Positions 1-7,376 of a DNA stretch of 64,000 bases are shown here, one piece after another (within the stretch, counting starts at the first letter, position 1; each line of letters opens with the position of its first letter). The DNA comes from Pseudomonas sp. St316 (lineage in GTDB: Bacteria; Pseudomonadota; Gammaproteobacteria; Pseudomonadales; Pseudomonadaceae). The translations under genes and the position numbers were made by a program. A model generated the notes under the pieces. That model worked only from the letters and a program-made list of their open reading frames with translations. It made no database searches and was not told the origin of the DNA. The stretch is taken from assembly GCF_018325905.1 (NCBI RefSeq), contig NZ_AP021901.1, forward strand, positions 62,001 through 126,000, written 5' to 3'.

Positions 1-474
1 GTGATCGCCCGCCTGTTGGCGCTGCATCGCGTGTCGGCGCACCAGATTGCCTTCGAAGTGACCGAGCGTGGGTTGGTCGATGTGTTGGTCGCCCGGGATA
101 ACCTGCAATCGCTGCGCGACGTCGGGCATCAGGTGTTGATCGACGATTTCGGTACTGGTTATTGCAGCCTGGCCTACCTGCAAACCCTGCCGGTGGACTG
201 CTTGAAAATCGACAAGGCCTTTATCGACGCCTTGGGCCACGATGCCGCCAGCAGCGGCGTGGCCCCGCATATCATTCGCATGGCCCATGCGTTGCAACTC
301 AAGGTGATCGCCGAAGGCATCGAGCATGAAGCCCAGGCTTCCTATTTGAGCAGCGAAGGGGTGAGGTTCGGCCAGGGCTGGTTGTTCGCCCATGCCCTCA
401 GCGCGGTGCAGCTCATCGAACTGATTACCCGTGGCCGACGCCTGCGTGGCCGCCGCCTAGATGACGAGGCCTGA
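1..474 (+). CDS. EAL-domain c-di-GMP phosphodiesterase, 3' part only
   Basis: This is the C-terminal piece of an EAL domain, predicted to hydrolyse cyclic di-GMP; its start lies before the window. The fragment keeps the later signatures of the domain: EVTE (residues 19-22), DDFGTGY (48-54), the conserved Lys in LKID (K69) and IAEGIE (103-108). The EAL tripeptide itself and any sensor, PAS or GGDEF domain are off the window, so cellular location and input cannot be told. It converges on kinB, and its stop codon sits inside a hairpin shared by both genes. Family assignment is secure; activity is inferred. Confidence 0.85.
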   Translation: MIARLLALHRVSAHQIAFEVTERGLVDVLVARDNLQSLRDVGHQVLIDDFGTGYCSLAYLQTLPVDCLKIDKAFIDALGHDAASSGVAPHIIRMAHALQLKVIAEGIEHEAQASYLSSEGVRFGQGWLFAHALSAVQLIELITRGRRLRGRRLDDEA

Positions 475-487
475 GTCTCCTCAGGCC
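468..487. terminator. convergent-gene hairpin between EAL gene and kinB
   Basis: A perfect 8-bp stem (GGCCTGAG / CTCAGGCC) with a TCTC loop lies exactly between the convergent EAL gene and kinB and overlaps the EAL stop codon. There is no clear T-run on either side, so it may work only as a weak bidirectional terminator. Confidence 0.5.
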
Positions 488-493
488 ATGAGC

Positions 494-2284
494 TCAGACC
501 GCCAGCGCCATGTAGAACTGTGTGCCCTGCCCCGGCCTTGAATAAACGCCCATGCGCCCGCCGTGGAGCTGGACGATCTCCTTGCACAGCGCCAGGCCGA
601 GGCCAGCACCACCCTTCTTGCGTCCGACCTGGACGAAAGGTTCGAAGATCCGTCCCTGCTGGCCGTAGGCAATGCCTTCACCGTTGTCTTCGACACTGAT
701 GATCACCCGCTCACCGTGACGCCGGGCTTGCAAGCGGATCTGGCCGTTTTCGGCGGTGTGGCGCAGGGCGTTATCGATCAGGTTATCGAGCACGCGATCC
801 AGTTGCGCAGCGTCGGCATGCAGTCGCGGGAGCGGGCCCTGGATCGCCACGAGCAGCTCGATACCCTTGGTTTTAGCCTGCTCGGCAAACCGCAGCCGGG
901 CCGCTTCCAAGAGCTCGTCGATGGAACAAGGTGCCAGGGTCAGCTTCTGCAGGCCGTTCTGGTAGCGAGAGAAGTTCAGCAGGTCATTGATGAGCTGCAT
1001 CAGTCGCTGCATTTCTTCGGTGACGGTGTTGAGCAGGTCGGCCTCGCGCGACTCCTCTGGAAAATGAAGGCGCTCCCGTAACAGGCCGAAGGCCATGTGC
1101 ATGCCCGTCACGGGCGTGCGCAGCTCATGGGAGGCGCGCAAGACGAACTCGCTGCGCACCCGTTCGAAGGCGCGTTGTTCGGTCACGTCATGCAGCACCA
1201 TGACCGCGCCGAGAATGTGGCCTTGGGTATGACTGACCGGGGTGAGGCTGTAGGTGAGCAGCCGCGACTCGCCATCCACTTCGATGCTCAGGTCTTGCGG
1301 CGCGCGCTCCAGGCTTCTACCGCGCAGGACCAGGTGCAATTCTTCATCCAGTTCAAGGCGTCCCAGCGCCTCGCCCAGTCCTTGGCCCAGGCGCTCCTCA
1401 TCCCAGCCCAATTGACGCTGGGCCACCGGGTTGAGGTGCTCCAGTTGACCTTGGCGGTCGATCATCAGCAAGCCGTCGTCGATGCTGTCGAGCACCGCTT
1501 GCAAACGTTGCTGGCCGGCGAGCAGCTCATCGACGTTGGTGGCCTGATGCTCACGCAAGGCCTCGGCCATGACCCCGAAGCGACGGGTCAGGAGATTCAA
1601 CTCAGCGGCCGAGGAAACGGGTAGCGTAATCTCGAAATTGCCTTGGCCGATGTCGTCCGCCGCTGCGGCCAGTGCCTCGATCGGCGCGCCGAAACGTCGG
1701 GCAATGCCATGGGCCGTGATAAACCCGATGATCAGCACCGCAAACCCCACCAACCCCAGCAGTCCGGAAATCCACATCGCGCGTTCACGGGTGCGGTCCT
1801 GGGTTTCACTGATGTTGGTCAGGGCCTGGCGATAGCCCTCGATCAACCCGTTGCGCAGCACGTTGAATTTTTCGGTGAGGTCCTTGATGTTCGTGAGCTG
1901 GCTCGGCTGCTGGCGAGACGCGGTGAAGGCTTCAAAAAAATCAACGTAGTCGGCCTTGGCCCTGCTGAAGCTGACTGCCGCATCGTCCAGCGCTCGTTCG
2001 TGGGCGATGCCTTCGTCGATCAACGCCAGGTATTGCCGCTTGGAGGTCTCCAGCGCGGCCAGATCGGGCTTGTCGTCGAGCATGATCATCAACTGATCGC
2101 CGAGGGTCTGGCGCAGCTTGAGGCCCAGGTCCAGCAGGACGAAGTTGTCGCGTACCGATTGTTCCTGGGTGTTGGCCATCTGCATCACGCTGACCAAGCC
2201 AAGCACCAGTCCCAGCAAGGCTACGGTGATCAGGGCCGAGATACTGAGAAACAGTCGTGTGCGCAGCTTCATCGCCAGTTTCAT
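494..2284 (-). CDS. kinB: KinB, membrane sensor histidine kinase
   Basis: Sensor kinase partner of AlgB, 596 aa. The ATG at 2284 is chosen because it begins a normal membrane N-terminus (MKLAMKLRTRLFLS); the frame stays open 18 codons further upstream, but that stretch overlaps the end of algB. Order: TM1 about residues 9-32, a periplasmic helical segment, TM2 about 170-194, HAMP, a PAS domain about 255-370, HisKA with phospho-acceptor H386 in ASHELRTPVTG, and an ATPase domain with DNGEGIA and GLGLAL boxes. In P. aeruginosa KinB acts on AlgB to control alginate and virulence genes. It begins 10 bp after the algB stop, so the two are co-transcribed. Confidence 0.93.
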   Translation of the reverse strand: MKLAMKLRTRLFLSISALITVALLGLVLGLVSVMQMANTQEQSVRDNFVLLDLGLKLRQTLGDQLMIMLDDKPDLAALETSKRQYLALIDEGIAHERALDDAAVSFSRAKADYVDFFEAFTASRQQPSQLTNIKDLTEKFNVLRNGLIEGYRQALTNISETQDRTRERAMWISGLLGLVGFAVLIIGFITAHGIARRFGAPIEALAAAADDIGQGNFEITLPVSSAAELNLLTRRFGVMAEALREHQATNVDELLAGQQRLQAVLDSIDDGLLMIDRQGQLEHLNPVAQRQLGWDEERLGQGLGEALGRLELDEELHLVLRGRSLERAPQDLSIEVDGESRLLTYSLTPVSHTQGHILGAVMVLHDVTEQRAFERVRSEFVLRASHELRTPVTGMHMAFGLLRERLHFPEESREADLLNTVTEEMQRLMQLINDLLNFSRYQNGLQKLTLAPCSIDELLEAARLRFAEQAKTKGIELLVAIQGPLPRLHADAAQLDRVLDNLIDNALRHTAENGQIRLQARRHGERVIISVEDNGEGIAYGQQGRIFEPFVQVGRKKGGAGLGLALCKEIVQLHGGRMGVYSRPGQGTQFYMALAV

Positions 2285-2294
2285 AAGGTGCCGC

Positions 2295-3641
2295 TCACAA
2301 GTTGTACTGCTTGCGTTTGCGATACAGCGTGGAGGCATCGATACCCAGGGTCTTGGCCGCCTGGTCGAGGGTGTCGGCCGTGGCCAGCACCGCGCCGATG
2401 TGGGCTTTTTCCAATTCGTCGAGGCTCAGTGCTGCGCCGATGCGCGGCGCATTGTTGACCGGTTGCTCGGCCATGCCCAAGTGACTGATTTCGACTTTTT
2501 CCTGAGGGCAGATGATGCTGGCGCGCTCGACCACGTTGCGCAGTTCCCGGATGTTGCCCGGCCAGCGATAGCCTAGCAGCGCTTCGCGCGCCTCGTCGCT
2601 GAAGGCCCGGGCCGGGCGCGCGTATTCCTTGACGAAGCGGGCCAGGAAGCGGTCGGCCAGGGTCAGGATGTCTTCGGCGCGCTCTCGCAACGGCGGCAGG
2701 TGCAGGGTGATGACGTTCAGGCGATACAGCAGGTCTTCGCGAAAGCGTCCGTCGCGCACCATGTCTTCGAGGTTGAGGTTGGTCGCGGCGAGAATCCGCA
2801 CGTCGGCGCGCCGGGTGACTGGGTCCCCTACCCGCTCATATTCCTTGTCCTGGATGAAACGCAATAACTTGGGTTGCAATGTCAGGGGAAAATCGCCGAT
2901 CTCGTCGAGAAACAGCGTACCGCCGTCGGCCTGGTTGACCCGGCCCAGCGTACTCTCGCTGGCCCCGGTGAAAGCCCCACGGCTATGGCCGAACAATTCG
3001 CTTTCCATCAGTTCAGCGGTCAGCGACGGGCAATTGATCGTGACGCAGGACTTTTTCGCGCGCTTGCTCCAGCCATGGATAGCCCGGGCCAATTCGCCTT
3101 TACCGGTGCCGGACTCGCCGAGGATCAGGATGTTGGCATCGGTACTGGCGACCTGGCGCGCGGTTTCCAGGACGACTTTCATCGCCGGGCTGTGGGAGTC
3201 GAGGCCGTCCTTGGGCTTGCGCACCTCTCCTTCAAGGGCTTCGAGCCTTGCCGACAGCTGGCGTACTTCCAATTGCTTGGCGGTCGCCAGGCGCAATTGA
3301 TCGGGGCTGCAAGGCTTGACCAGATAGTCGGCCGCCCCGGCCTGGATCGCATCGACCGCGGTATCGACGGCCGAGTGGGCGGTGACGATGACCACGCGCA
3401 TCCAGGGCGCCTGGATACGCATTTGTGCCAGGACATCCAGGCCGTTGTCCTCCCCCAGGCGCAGGTCGAGAAAACACAGGTCGAACACCTGGCGCTGCAG
3501 GAGTGCGTCGGCCTGGGCGGCGCTGTTGGCAGTGGCGACGCTATAGCCTTCGTCTTCCAGGCAGTATCGGAATGTACGCAGGATGGCGGACTCGTCGTCT
3601 ACCAGCAGAATGCGGCCTTGGTGCTCAGTGGCGGATTCCAT
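2295..3641 (-). CDS. algB: AlgB, NtrC-family response regulator
   Basis: Response regulator of 448 aa in three parts: a receiver domain (about residues 9-125, phospho-acceptor D59 in FLDLRLGE), an AAA+ sigma-54 activator domain with Walker A GESGTGKGE and an intact GAFTGA loop, and a Fis-type DNA-binding C-terminus ending in STLYRKRKQ. The intact GAFTGA means it should be able to touch sigma-54. In P. aeruginosa AlgB drives algD and other genes. A candidate sigma-54 promoter lies about 350 bp away on the opposite strand, which makes the divergent gene a possible target. Length, order and neighbour all match algB. Confidence 0.95.
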   Translation of the reverse strand: MESATEHQGRILLVDDESAILRTFRYCLEDEGYSVATANSAAQADALLQRQVFDLCFLDLRLGEDNGLDVLAQMRIQAPWMRVVIVTAHSAVDTAVDAIQAGAADYLVKPCSPDQLRLATAKQLEVRQLSARLEALEGEVRKPKDGLDSHSPAMKVVLETARQVASTDANILILGESGTGKGELARAIHGWSKRAKKSCVTINCPSLTAELMESELFGHSRGAFTGASESTLGRVNQADGGTLFLDEIGDFPLTLQPKLLRFIQDKEYERVGDPVTRRADVRILAATNLNLEDMVRDGRFREDLLYRLNVITLHLPPLRERAEDILTLADRFLARFVKEYARPARAFSDEAREALLGYRWPGNIRELRNVVERASIICPQEKVEISHLGMAEQPVNNAPRIGAALSLDELEKAHIGAVLATADTLDQAAKTLGIDASTLYRKRKQYNL

Positions 3642-3993
3642 TTTTCCTACGCTCCTTTAATGAATGATGTTGGTTAGTGTCAGAAAAATCGGGCAAGTTG
3701 CATGGTCGATTCTGAGGGAATATTACTCACCGAGAATGGCCCTGTGGACGTGTGACTCCTAAAAGACTGATTTGAGTTCCTTTTTTTATGAATCGTCTGG
3801 TTCGGACGGTTCTCATCGCCCATTCCGTCAGCTGTGTCTGACAGCCAATTCAAAAACAATCTAACGTCTTTTCTTGCTGATTCGTGCAATACGCACGACT
3901 GGCGCCTGCGCCATCGTGCAGGATGCGCTCCCGGCACGTTGCGTTTATTTGTTAACTTATTGATTTTAAAGGTTTTTAGTTGGTAAAAAATCC
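3642..3993. other. algB upstream intergenic region
   Basis: This 352-bp stretch separates algB from the divergent gene at 4080. It is AT-rich compared with its surroundings and must hold the algB-kinB promoter. I could not pick a convincing sigma-70 pair, and the 85-codon minus-strand frame here looks non-coding. Confidence 0.4.
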
Positions 3994-4009
3994 TGGCACG
4001 CCGACTGCA
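3994..4009 (+). promoter_or_regulatory. candidate sigma-54 (-24/-12) promoter
   Basis: The sequence TGGCACGCCGACTGCA matches the -24/-12 consensus, with GG and GC exactly ten bases apart. The one weak position is C in place of the first T of the -12 TTGC. It lies about 70 bp before the ATG of the gene at 4080 and next to algB, which encodes a sigma-54-type activator. A regulatory link to AlgB is inference. Confidence 0.7.
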
Positions 4010-4079
4010 ATGCTCTGGTCAACGTGGCGTTAGCGCGCCTCAACCAGATCACCGCACTCGGGTGGGGAGGAATTCCAGG

Positions 4080-4367
4080 ATGAATCGTCAAAGTGTCGCC
4101 CAATTGCGCCTCTCTCCCCTGCACATCCAGCAGGGCCTATGGGCTGCCCTGGCGCTGCTGGTCACCCTCGTAACGGGCCAGCAATGGTTGCTCTGGCACG
4201 AAAGCCAACAGCCCGAAGCGCCGCAGGTGTCGATTCACCGTGCCCCGCAAACCCATTTCAGCGCCGTCAGTAGCCTTCAAGAAGCGTCCGCTTCAATGCG
4301 CATGATGGATGTCGAGCAGGTTCAGCCATTGACCGCCATGCCGCGTGAAGAGCGCTGGGTGTTTTAA
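4080..4367 (+). CDS. small single-pass membrane protein, unknown function
   Basis: A 95-aa protein I do not recognise. The ATG at 4080 follows a good Shine-Dalgarno (GGGGAGG about 10 bases before it), better than the ATG at 4062. It has a short cytosolic-like N-terminus, one hydrophobic segment around residues 19-38 (LWAALALLVTLVTG) and a polar tail of about 55 residues with no known motif. It sits behind the candidate sigma-54 promoter and 80 bp before the DUF1328-Ivy pair, so a shared envelope-stress role is possible but unproven. Confidence 0.7.
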   Translation: MNRQSVAQLRLSPLHIQQGLWAALALLVTLVTGQQWLLWHESQQPEAPQVSIHRAPQTHFSAVSSLQEASASMRMMDVEQVQPLTAMPREERWVF

Positions 4368-4426
4368 CCCGATGAACCGGTCGTCCGTTGCGCCGGAACC
4401 ATCACCGCAAGACCCTCACTAAATAG

Positions 4427-4612
<186 letters not shown>

Positions 4613-4614
4613 CC

Positions 4615-5079
4615 ATGAGCGTTTCACTCAAGGGACTGGCCGCCGCCCTGTTGCTGGGCGGCAGTGCCATGGCAATGGCTGCCAATGATGGGCAGATGCG
4701 CGTCAACCAGTTGCTGGAGGCCGACCCGCAATACCGCGAGACCTGGCAGCACGTCGTGAAAAAAGAAGAACGCCTGCCCGAATGGGTGATGAACCTGTCG
4801 GGCGATTCGGAGCAAATGAATGCTGTCGAGGAAGATGGCGACAAGTATTTGGTGGGACCGCTGTGTGAAACCCAGGCAACGTGTCGCAGCAAGCGCCTGA
4901 TCGTCGCCTTCAGTTTCGACAAGGACGAGGCCTATGCCATGTTGGTGGAGGTCCCCGCCGGGCTGCCGGCCGACAAGTCCCCGACGCGGCATGCCGACTA
5001 CCGATTCCTCGGCAAGCCCGATGAAGGTATGCAGAAACTGTTAATGGAACAACTCAAGAAAGATCCGAACTGGTACTGA
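4615..5079 (+). CDS. ivy: Ivy-family periplasmic lysozyme inhibitor homologue
   Basis: A 154-aa protein with a signal peptide (cleavage near AMAMA-AND, residue 23) and the Ivy fold region. Ivy proteins block c-type lysozymes in the periplasm by pushing a conserved CKPHDC loop into the active site. Here the matching loop reads CETQATC (C84 to C90): both cysteines remain, but the histidine is absent and the loop is one residue longer. Family membership is well supported; potency against vertebrate lysozyme is doubtful. It may protect lytic transglycosylase balance instead, which is inference. Confidence 0.8.
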   Translation: MSVSLKGLAAALLLGGSAMAMAANDGQMRVNQLLEADPQYRETWQHVVKKEERLPEWVMNLSGDSEQMNAVEEDGDKYLVGPLCETQATCRSKRLIVAFSFDKDEAYAMLVEVPAGLPADKSPTRHADYRFLGKPDEGMQKLLMEQLKKDPNWY

Positions 5080-5091
5080 TTCTGAAAATGG

Positions 5092-5111
5092 GAAAAGCAG
5101 TCCTGCTTTTC
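5092..5111 (+). terminator. hairpin after ivy
   Basis: The inverted arms GAAAAGCAG and CTGCTTTTC lie 13 bp after the ivy stop with a 2-nt centre, so the real loop would be 4 nt or more. The T-run falls inside the stem, making this a moderate terminator candidate. Confidence 0.45.
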
Positions 5112-5112
5112 T

Positions 5113-5290
5113 CTGCTGCACAGCCCGAGGAGGGCCGGTGCATGACCAGGGGGCTGGGACGTTCTGACCGATGAGGGTCGGAGTGACCTACGGGCACAAG
5201 GAGTGCCTGCGAAAGGGCCGGGTCAGGTAAAAGCTGCGACGCAAGTTCGCAAGGCCATCACGGCTTGGCGGACTTGCGTAGAGCTTTTTG
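5113..5290 (+). ncRNA. candidate structured small RNA with GGA-loop hairpins
   Basis: No protein is supported here, yet the stretch folds well on paper. Three short hairpins each show GGA in the loop: 5123-5135 (GCCC, loop GAGGA), 5176-5188 (GGTC, loop GGAGT) and 5191-5209 (7-bp stem, loop AAGGA). They are followed by a long stem at 5230-5287 ending in a T-run at 5283-5289, a good intrinsic terminator. CTGACC (5164-5169) can also close with GGTCAG (5221-5226). GGA in loops is the binding mark of RsmA/CsrA proteins, so an Rsm-type sponge is one reading. No GacA upstream box was found, and a ivy 3' UTR fragment is the other reading. Confidence 0.4.
5230..5289 (+). terminator. long stem-loop with T-run
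   Basis: The arms ACGCAAGTTCGC and GCGGACTTGCGT pair (one G-T wobble), extended by AAGGCC/GGCTT inside and AAAGCT/AGCTTT outside, and are followed by TTTTT. It fits a strong Rho-independent terminator for whatever transcript enters from the left. Confidence 0.6.
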
Positions 5291-5580
5291 TTCGCACAAT
5301 GCGTGCGCCAGAGCGGTGGGTGGATTCACCGCGGCAATTGGCTCAGCGATGCGGCATTTTGTCTCCTCCCGCCGATTTTTTCCCCTTTCCCCAACCGTAT
5401 ATCGGAGAATGCCGGGGCAATTTCTCTCTTGGGCCGCGTCCCGATTCGCTGCTGTTTCATCGGTTCCCCACGTTTGCGAGAGAAAGCCCAGCACGCTGAA
5501 ATGGCCGGTTCACGGCACTTATGCCTGCATAAATGTCGTATCCGAACCGCTTGGAAGGCGGGTTTCGTTTGAAAAATCTC
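5290..5580. other. intergenic stretch without recognised content
   Basis: About 290 bp upstream of gltP in which every open frame is short and lacks a ribosome site or family resemblance. I see no repeat or clear promoter in it. Confidence 0.4.
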
Positions 5581-5595
5581 ATGCCGATTCGGCAT
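5581..5595. promoter_or_regulatory. perfect dyad, possible operator
   Basis: ATGCCGA-T-TCGGCAT is a perfect 7-bp dyad around one base, about 187 bp before gltP. Such a symmetric site could bind a dimeric regulator of gltP. The protein is unknown. Confidence 0.4.
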
Positions 5596-5701
5596 AGGGT
5601 AGGCGTTTACGGCATTAGACGAGCCCCCCTTGCATCGCAATAGTTGCGCCTTTTTTCGCCTGCCAGTAAGCCGCTAACGCGCTCGGGGTGACCTTATACG
5701 G

Positions 5702-5754
5702 GGGCAGGGGCGCGAATGTTTTTCGTCATCGACGATCCGTTCGCGCCCCTGTCC
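5702..5754 (+). promoter_or_regulatory. large hairpin in the gltP leader
   Basis: A 15-bp stem (5702-5716 with 5740-5754, one G-T wobble, core AGGGGCGCGAA) encloses a loop that itself holds TCGTC-ATC-GACGA. It ends 27 bp before the gltP ATG and just before the ribosome site, with no T-run. It could modulate translation or mRNA stability, or be an operator dyad. Confidence 0.55.
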
Positions 5755-5781
5755 GAGTCCAACTGAAGTAAGGGTAACGAT

Positions 5782-7113
5782 ATGAAGAAGGCACGACTAA
5801 GCCTCGCCTGGCAGATCCTCATCGGTCTGGTGCTCGGGATTGCATTGGGCGCGCTGCTCAACCATTTCAGTGCCGAGAAGGCCTGGTGGATCAGCAACGT
5901 GCTGCAACCGGCGGGCGATATCTTTATCCGTCTGATCAAGATGATCGTGATCCCGATCGTGATTTCTTCGTTGATCGTCGGCATTGCCGGGGTCGGTGAT
6001 GCCAAGAAGCTCGGGCGCATTGGTCTCAAGACCATCCTTTACTTCGAAGTCGTCACCACCATCGCCATCGTCGTCGGCCTGCTGTTGGCCAACTTCTTCC
6101 ACCCGGGCAGCGGCATCGACATGAGCACCCTGGGCACGGTAGATATTTCCAAGTACCAGGCCACGGCGGCGGAAGTCCAGCATGAGCATGCGTTCATCGA
6201 GACCATTCTCAACCTGATCCCATCCAATATCTTCGCCGCCGTCGCCCGTGGCGAGATGCTGCCGATCATTTTCTTCTCGGTATTGTTCGGCCTGGGCCTG
6301 TCCAGCTTGCAATCGGACCTGCGCGAACCGCTGGTGAAAATGTTCCAGGGCGTGTCGGAAAGCATGTTCAAGGTCACCCACATGATCATGAACTACGCCC
6401 CGATCGGCGTGTTTGCCCTGATCGCGGTAACGGTCGCCAACTTCGGCTTCGCGTCGCTGCTGCCGCTGGCGAAACTGGTGATCCTGGTTTACGTCGCCAT
6501 CGCCTTCTTCGCCTTCGTGGTGCTGGGCCTGATCGCCCGCCTGTTCGGCTTCTCGGTGCTCAAGCTGATGCGCATCTTCAAGGATGAGCTGGTGCTGGCC
6601 TATTCCACCGCCAGTTCCGAAACCGTGCTGCCGCGCGTGATCGAGAAGATGGAAGCCTACGGCGCGCCGAAAGCCATCTGCAGTTTCGTGGTGCCCACCG
6701 GTTATTCGTTCAACCTCGACGGTTCGACCCTGTACCAGAGCATCGCGGCGATTTTCATTGCCCAGCTCTACGGCATCGACCTGTCCATCAGCCAGCAATT
6801 GCTGCTGGTGCTGACCTTGATGGTCACCTCCAAAGGCATCGCCGGTGTGCCGGGCGTTTCGTTCGTGGTGCTGCTGGCCACCTTGGGCAGTGTGGGCATT
6901 CCGCTGGAAGGCCTGGCCTTCATCGCCGGTGTCGACCGCATCATGGACATGGCCCGTACCGCGCTGAACGTCATCGGCAACGCGCTGGCCGTGCTGGTCA
7001 TCTCCCGTTGGGAAGGCATGTACGACGATGCCAAGGGCCAGCGCTACTGGAACTCCCTGCCGCACTGGCGCAGCAAAGAGCCGCTGCCGGCGGGGGAAAC
7101 CTCCAGCCATTGA
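5782..7113 (+). CDS. gltP: GltP, proton/glutamate-aspartate symporter
   Basis: A 443-aa inner-membrane carrier of the DAACS family, close to the usual 430-440 aa. It carries the serine-rich re-entrant loop region (YSTASSETVLPRVIEKME), the NLDGST transport motif in the seventh helix region and the AGVPGVSFVVL second hairpin. The family imports glutamate and aspartate with protons or sodium. The start at 5782 has AAGGGTAACG before it. It stands alone, with a structured leader upstream and a terminator downstream at 7301. The exact ion cannot be settled by sequence reading alone. Confidence 0.9.
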   Translation: MKKARLSLAWQILIGLVLGIALGALLNHFSAEKAWWISNVLQPAGDIFIRLIKMIVIPIVISSLIVGIAGVGDAKKLGRIGLKTILYFEVVTTIAIVVGLLLANFFHPGSGIDMSTLGTVDISKYQATAAEVQHEHAFIETILNLIPSNIFAAVARGEMLPIIFFSVLFGLGLSSLQSDLREPLVKMFQGVSESMFKVTHMIMNYAPIGVFALIAVTVANFGFASLLPLAKLVILVYVAIAFFAFVVLGLIARLFGFSVLKLMRIFKDELVLAYSTASSETVLPRVIEKMEAYGAPKAICSFVVPTGYSFNLDGSTLYQSIAAIFIAQLYGIDLSISQQLLLVLTLMVTSKGIAGVPGVSFVVLLATLGSVGIPLEGLAFIAGVDRIMDMARTALNVIGNALAVLVISRWEGMYDDAKGQRYWNSLPHWRSKEPLPAGETSSH

Positions 7114-7174
7114 TCACCAAAGATCCATTGGGGGTGTTTGGGCCAGCAACAACGTGCCTGAACAACCCCGACCA

Positions 7175-7268
7175 TTGTGGGAGCCGAGCTTGCTCGCGAT
7201 GGCGTTGGATCAGTCAGCATTGATGTCGGCTGACACTCCGCCATCGCGAGCAAGCTCGGCTCCCACAA
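7175..7268. repeat. REP pair
   Basis: Two inverted Pseudomonas REP units (TTGTGGGAGCCGAGCTTGCT and its complement) face each other around a 40-bp core, after gltP. Confidence 0.85.
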
Positions 7269-7300
7269 GGATCTCTGTGATCCCCTGAAGCAACAACCAA

Positions 7301-7324
7301 ACCCCGGAGCAATCCGGGGTTTGT
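7301..7324 (+). terminator. intrinsic terminator
   Basis: ACCCCGGA-GCAA-TCCGGGGT forms a perfect 8-bp stem with a tetraloop followed by TTGT. It lies between gltP and the next plus-strand gene. Confidence 0.65.
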
Positions 7325-7376
7325 CGTTTCTGCCAGCCCCGCTATCATTCGCGGCATCTTCCGGGGGATTTAACTG

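Noticed and set aside
3680..3937. An 85-codon minus-strand frame upstream of algB
   Set aside because: No ribosome site, no family resemblance, and it lies where the algB promoter must be.
5113..5290. Calling the region RsmX, RsmY or RsmZ outright
   Set aside because: The sequence differs from those I remember and no TGTAAG-N6-CTTACA GacA box was found; kept only as a candidate.
5265..5640. Several overlapping 80-110-codon frames upstream of gltP
   Set aside because: All lack ribosome sites and similarity, and they overlap one another on both strands.
5797..7110. A 437-codon minus-strand frame opposite gltP
   Set aside because: Low-complexity His/Gln/Asp-rich product with no start signal; gltP explains the sequence.
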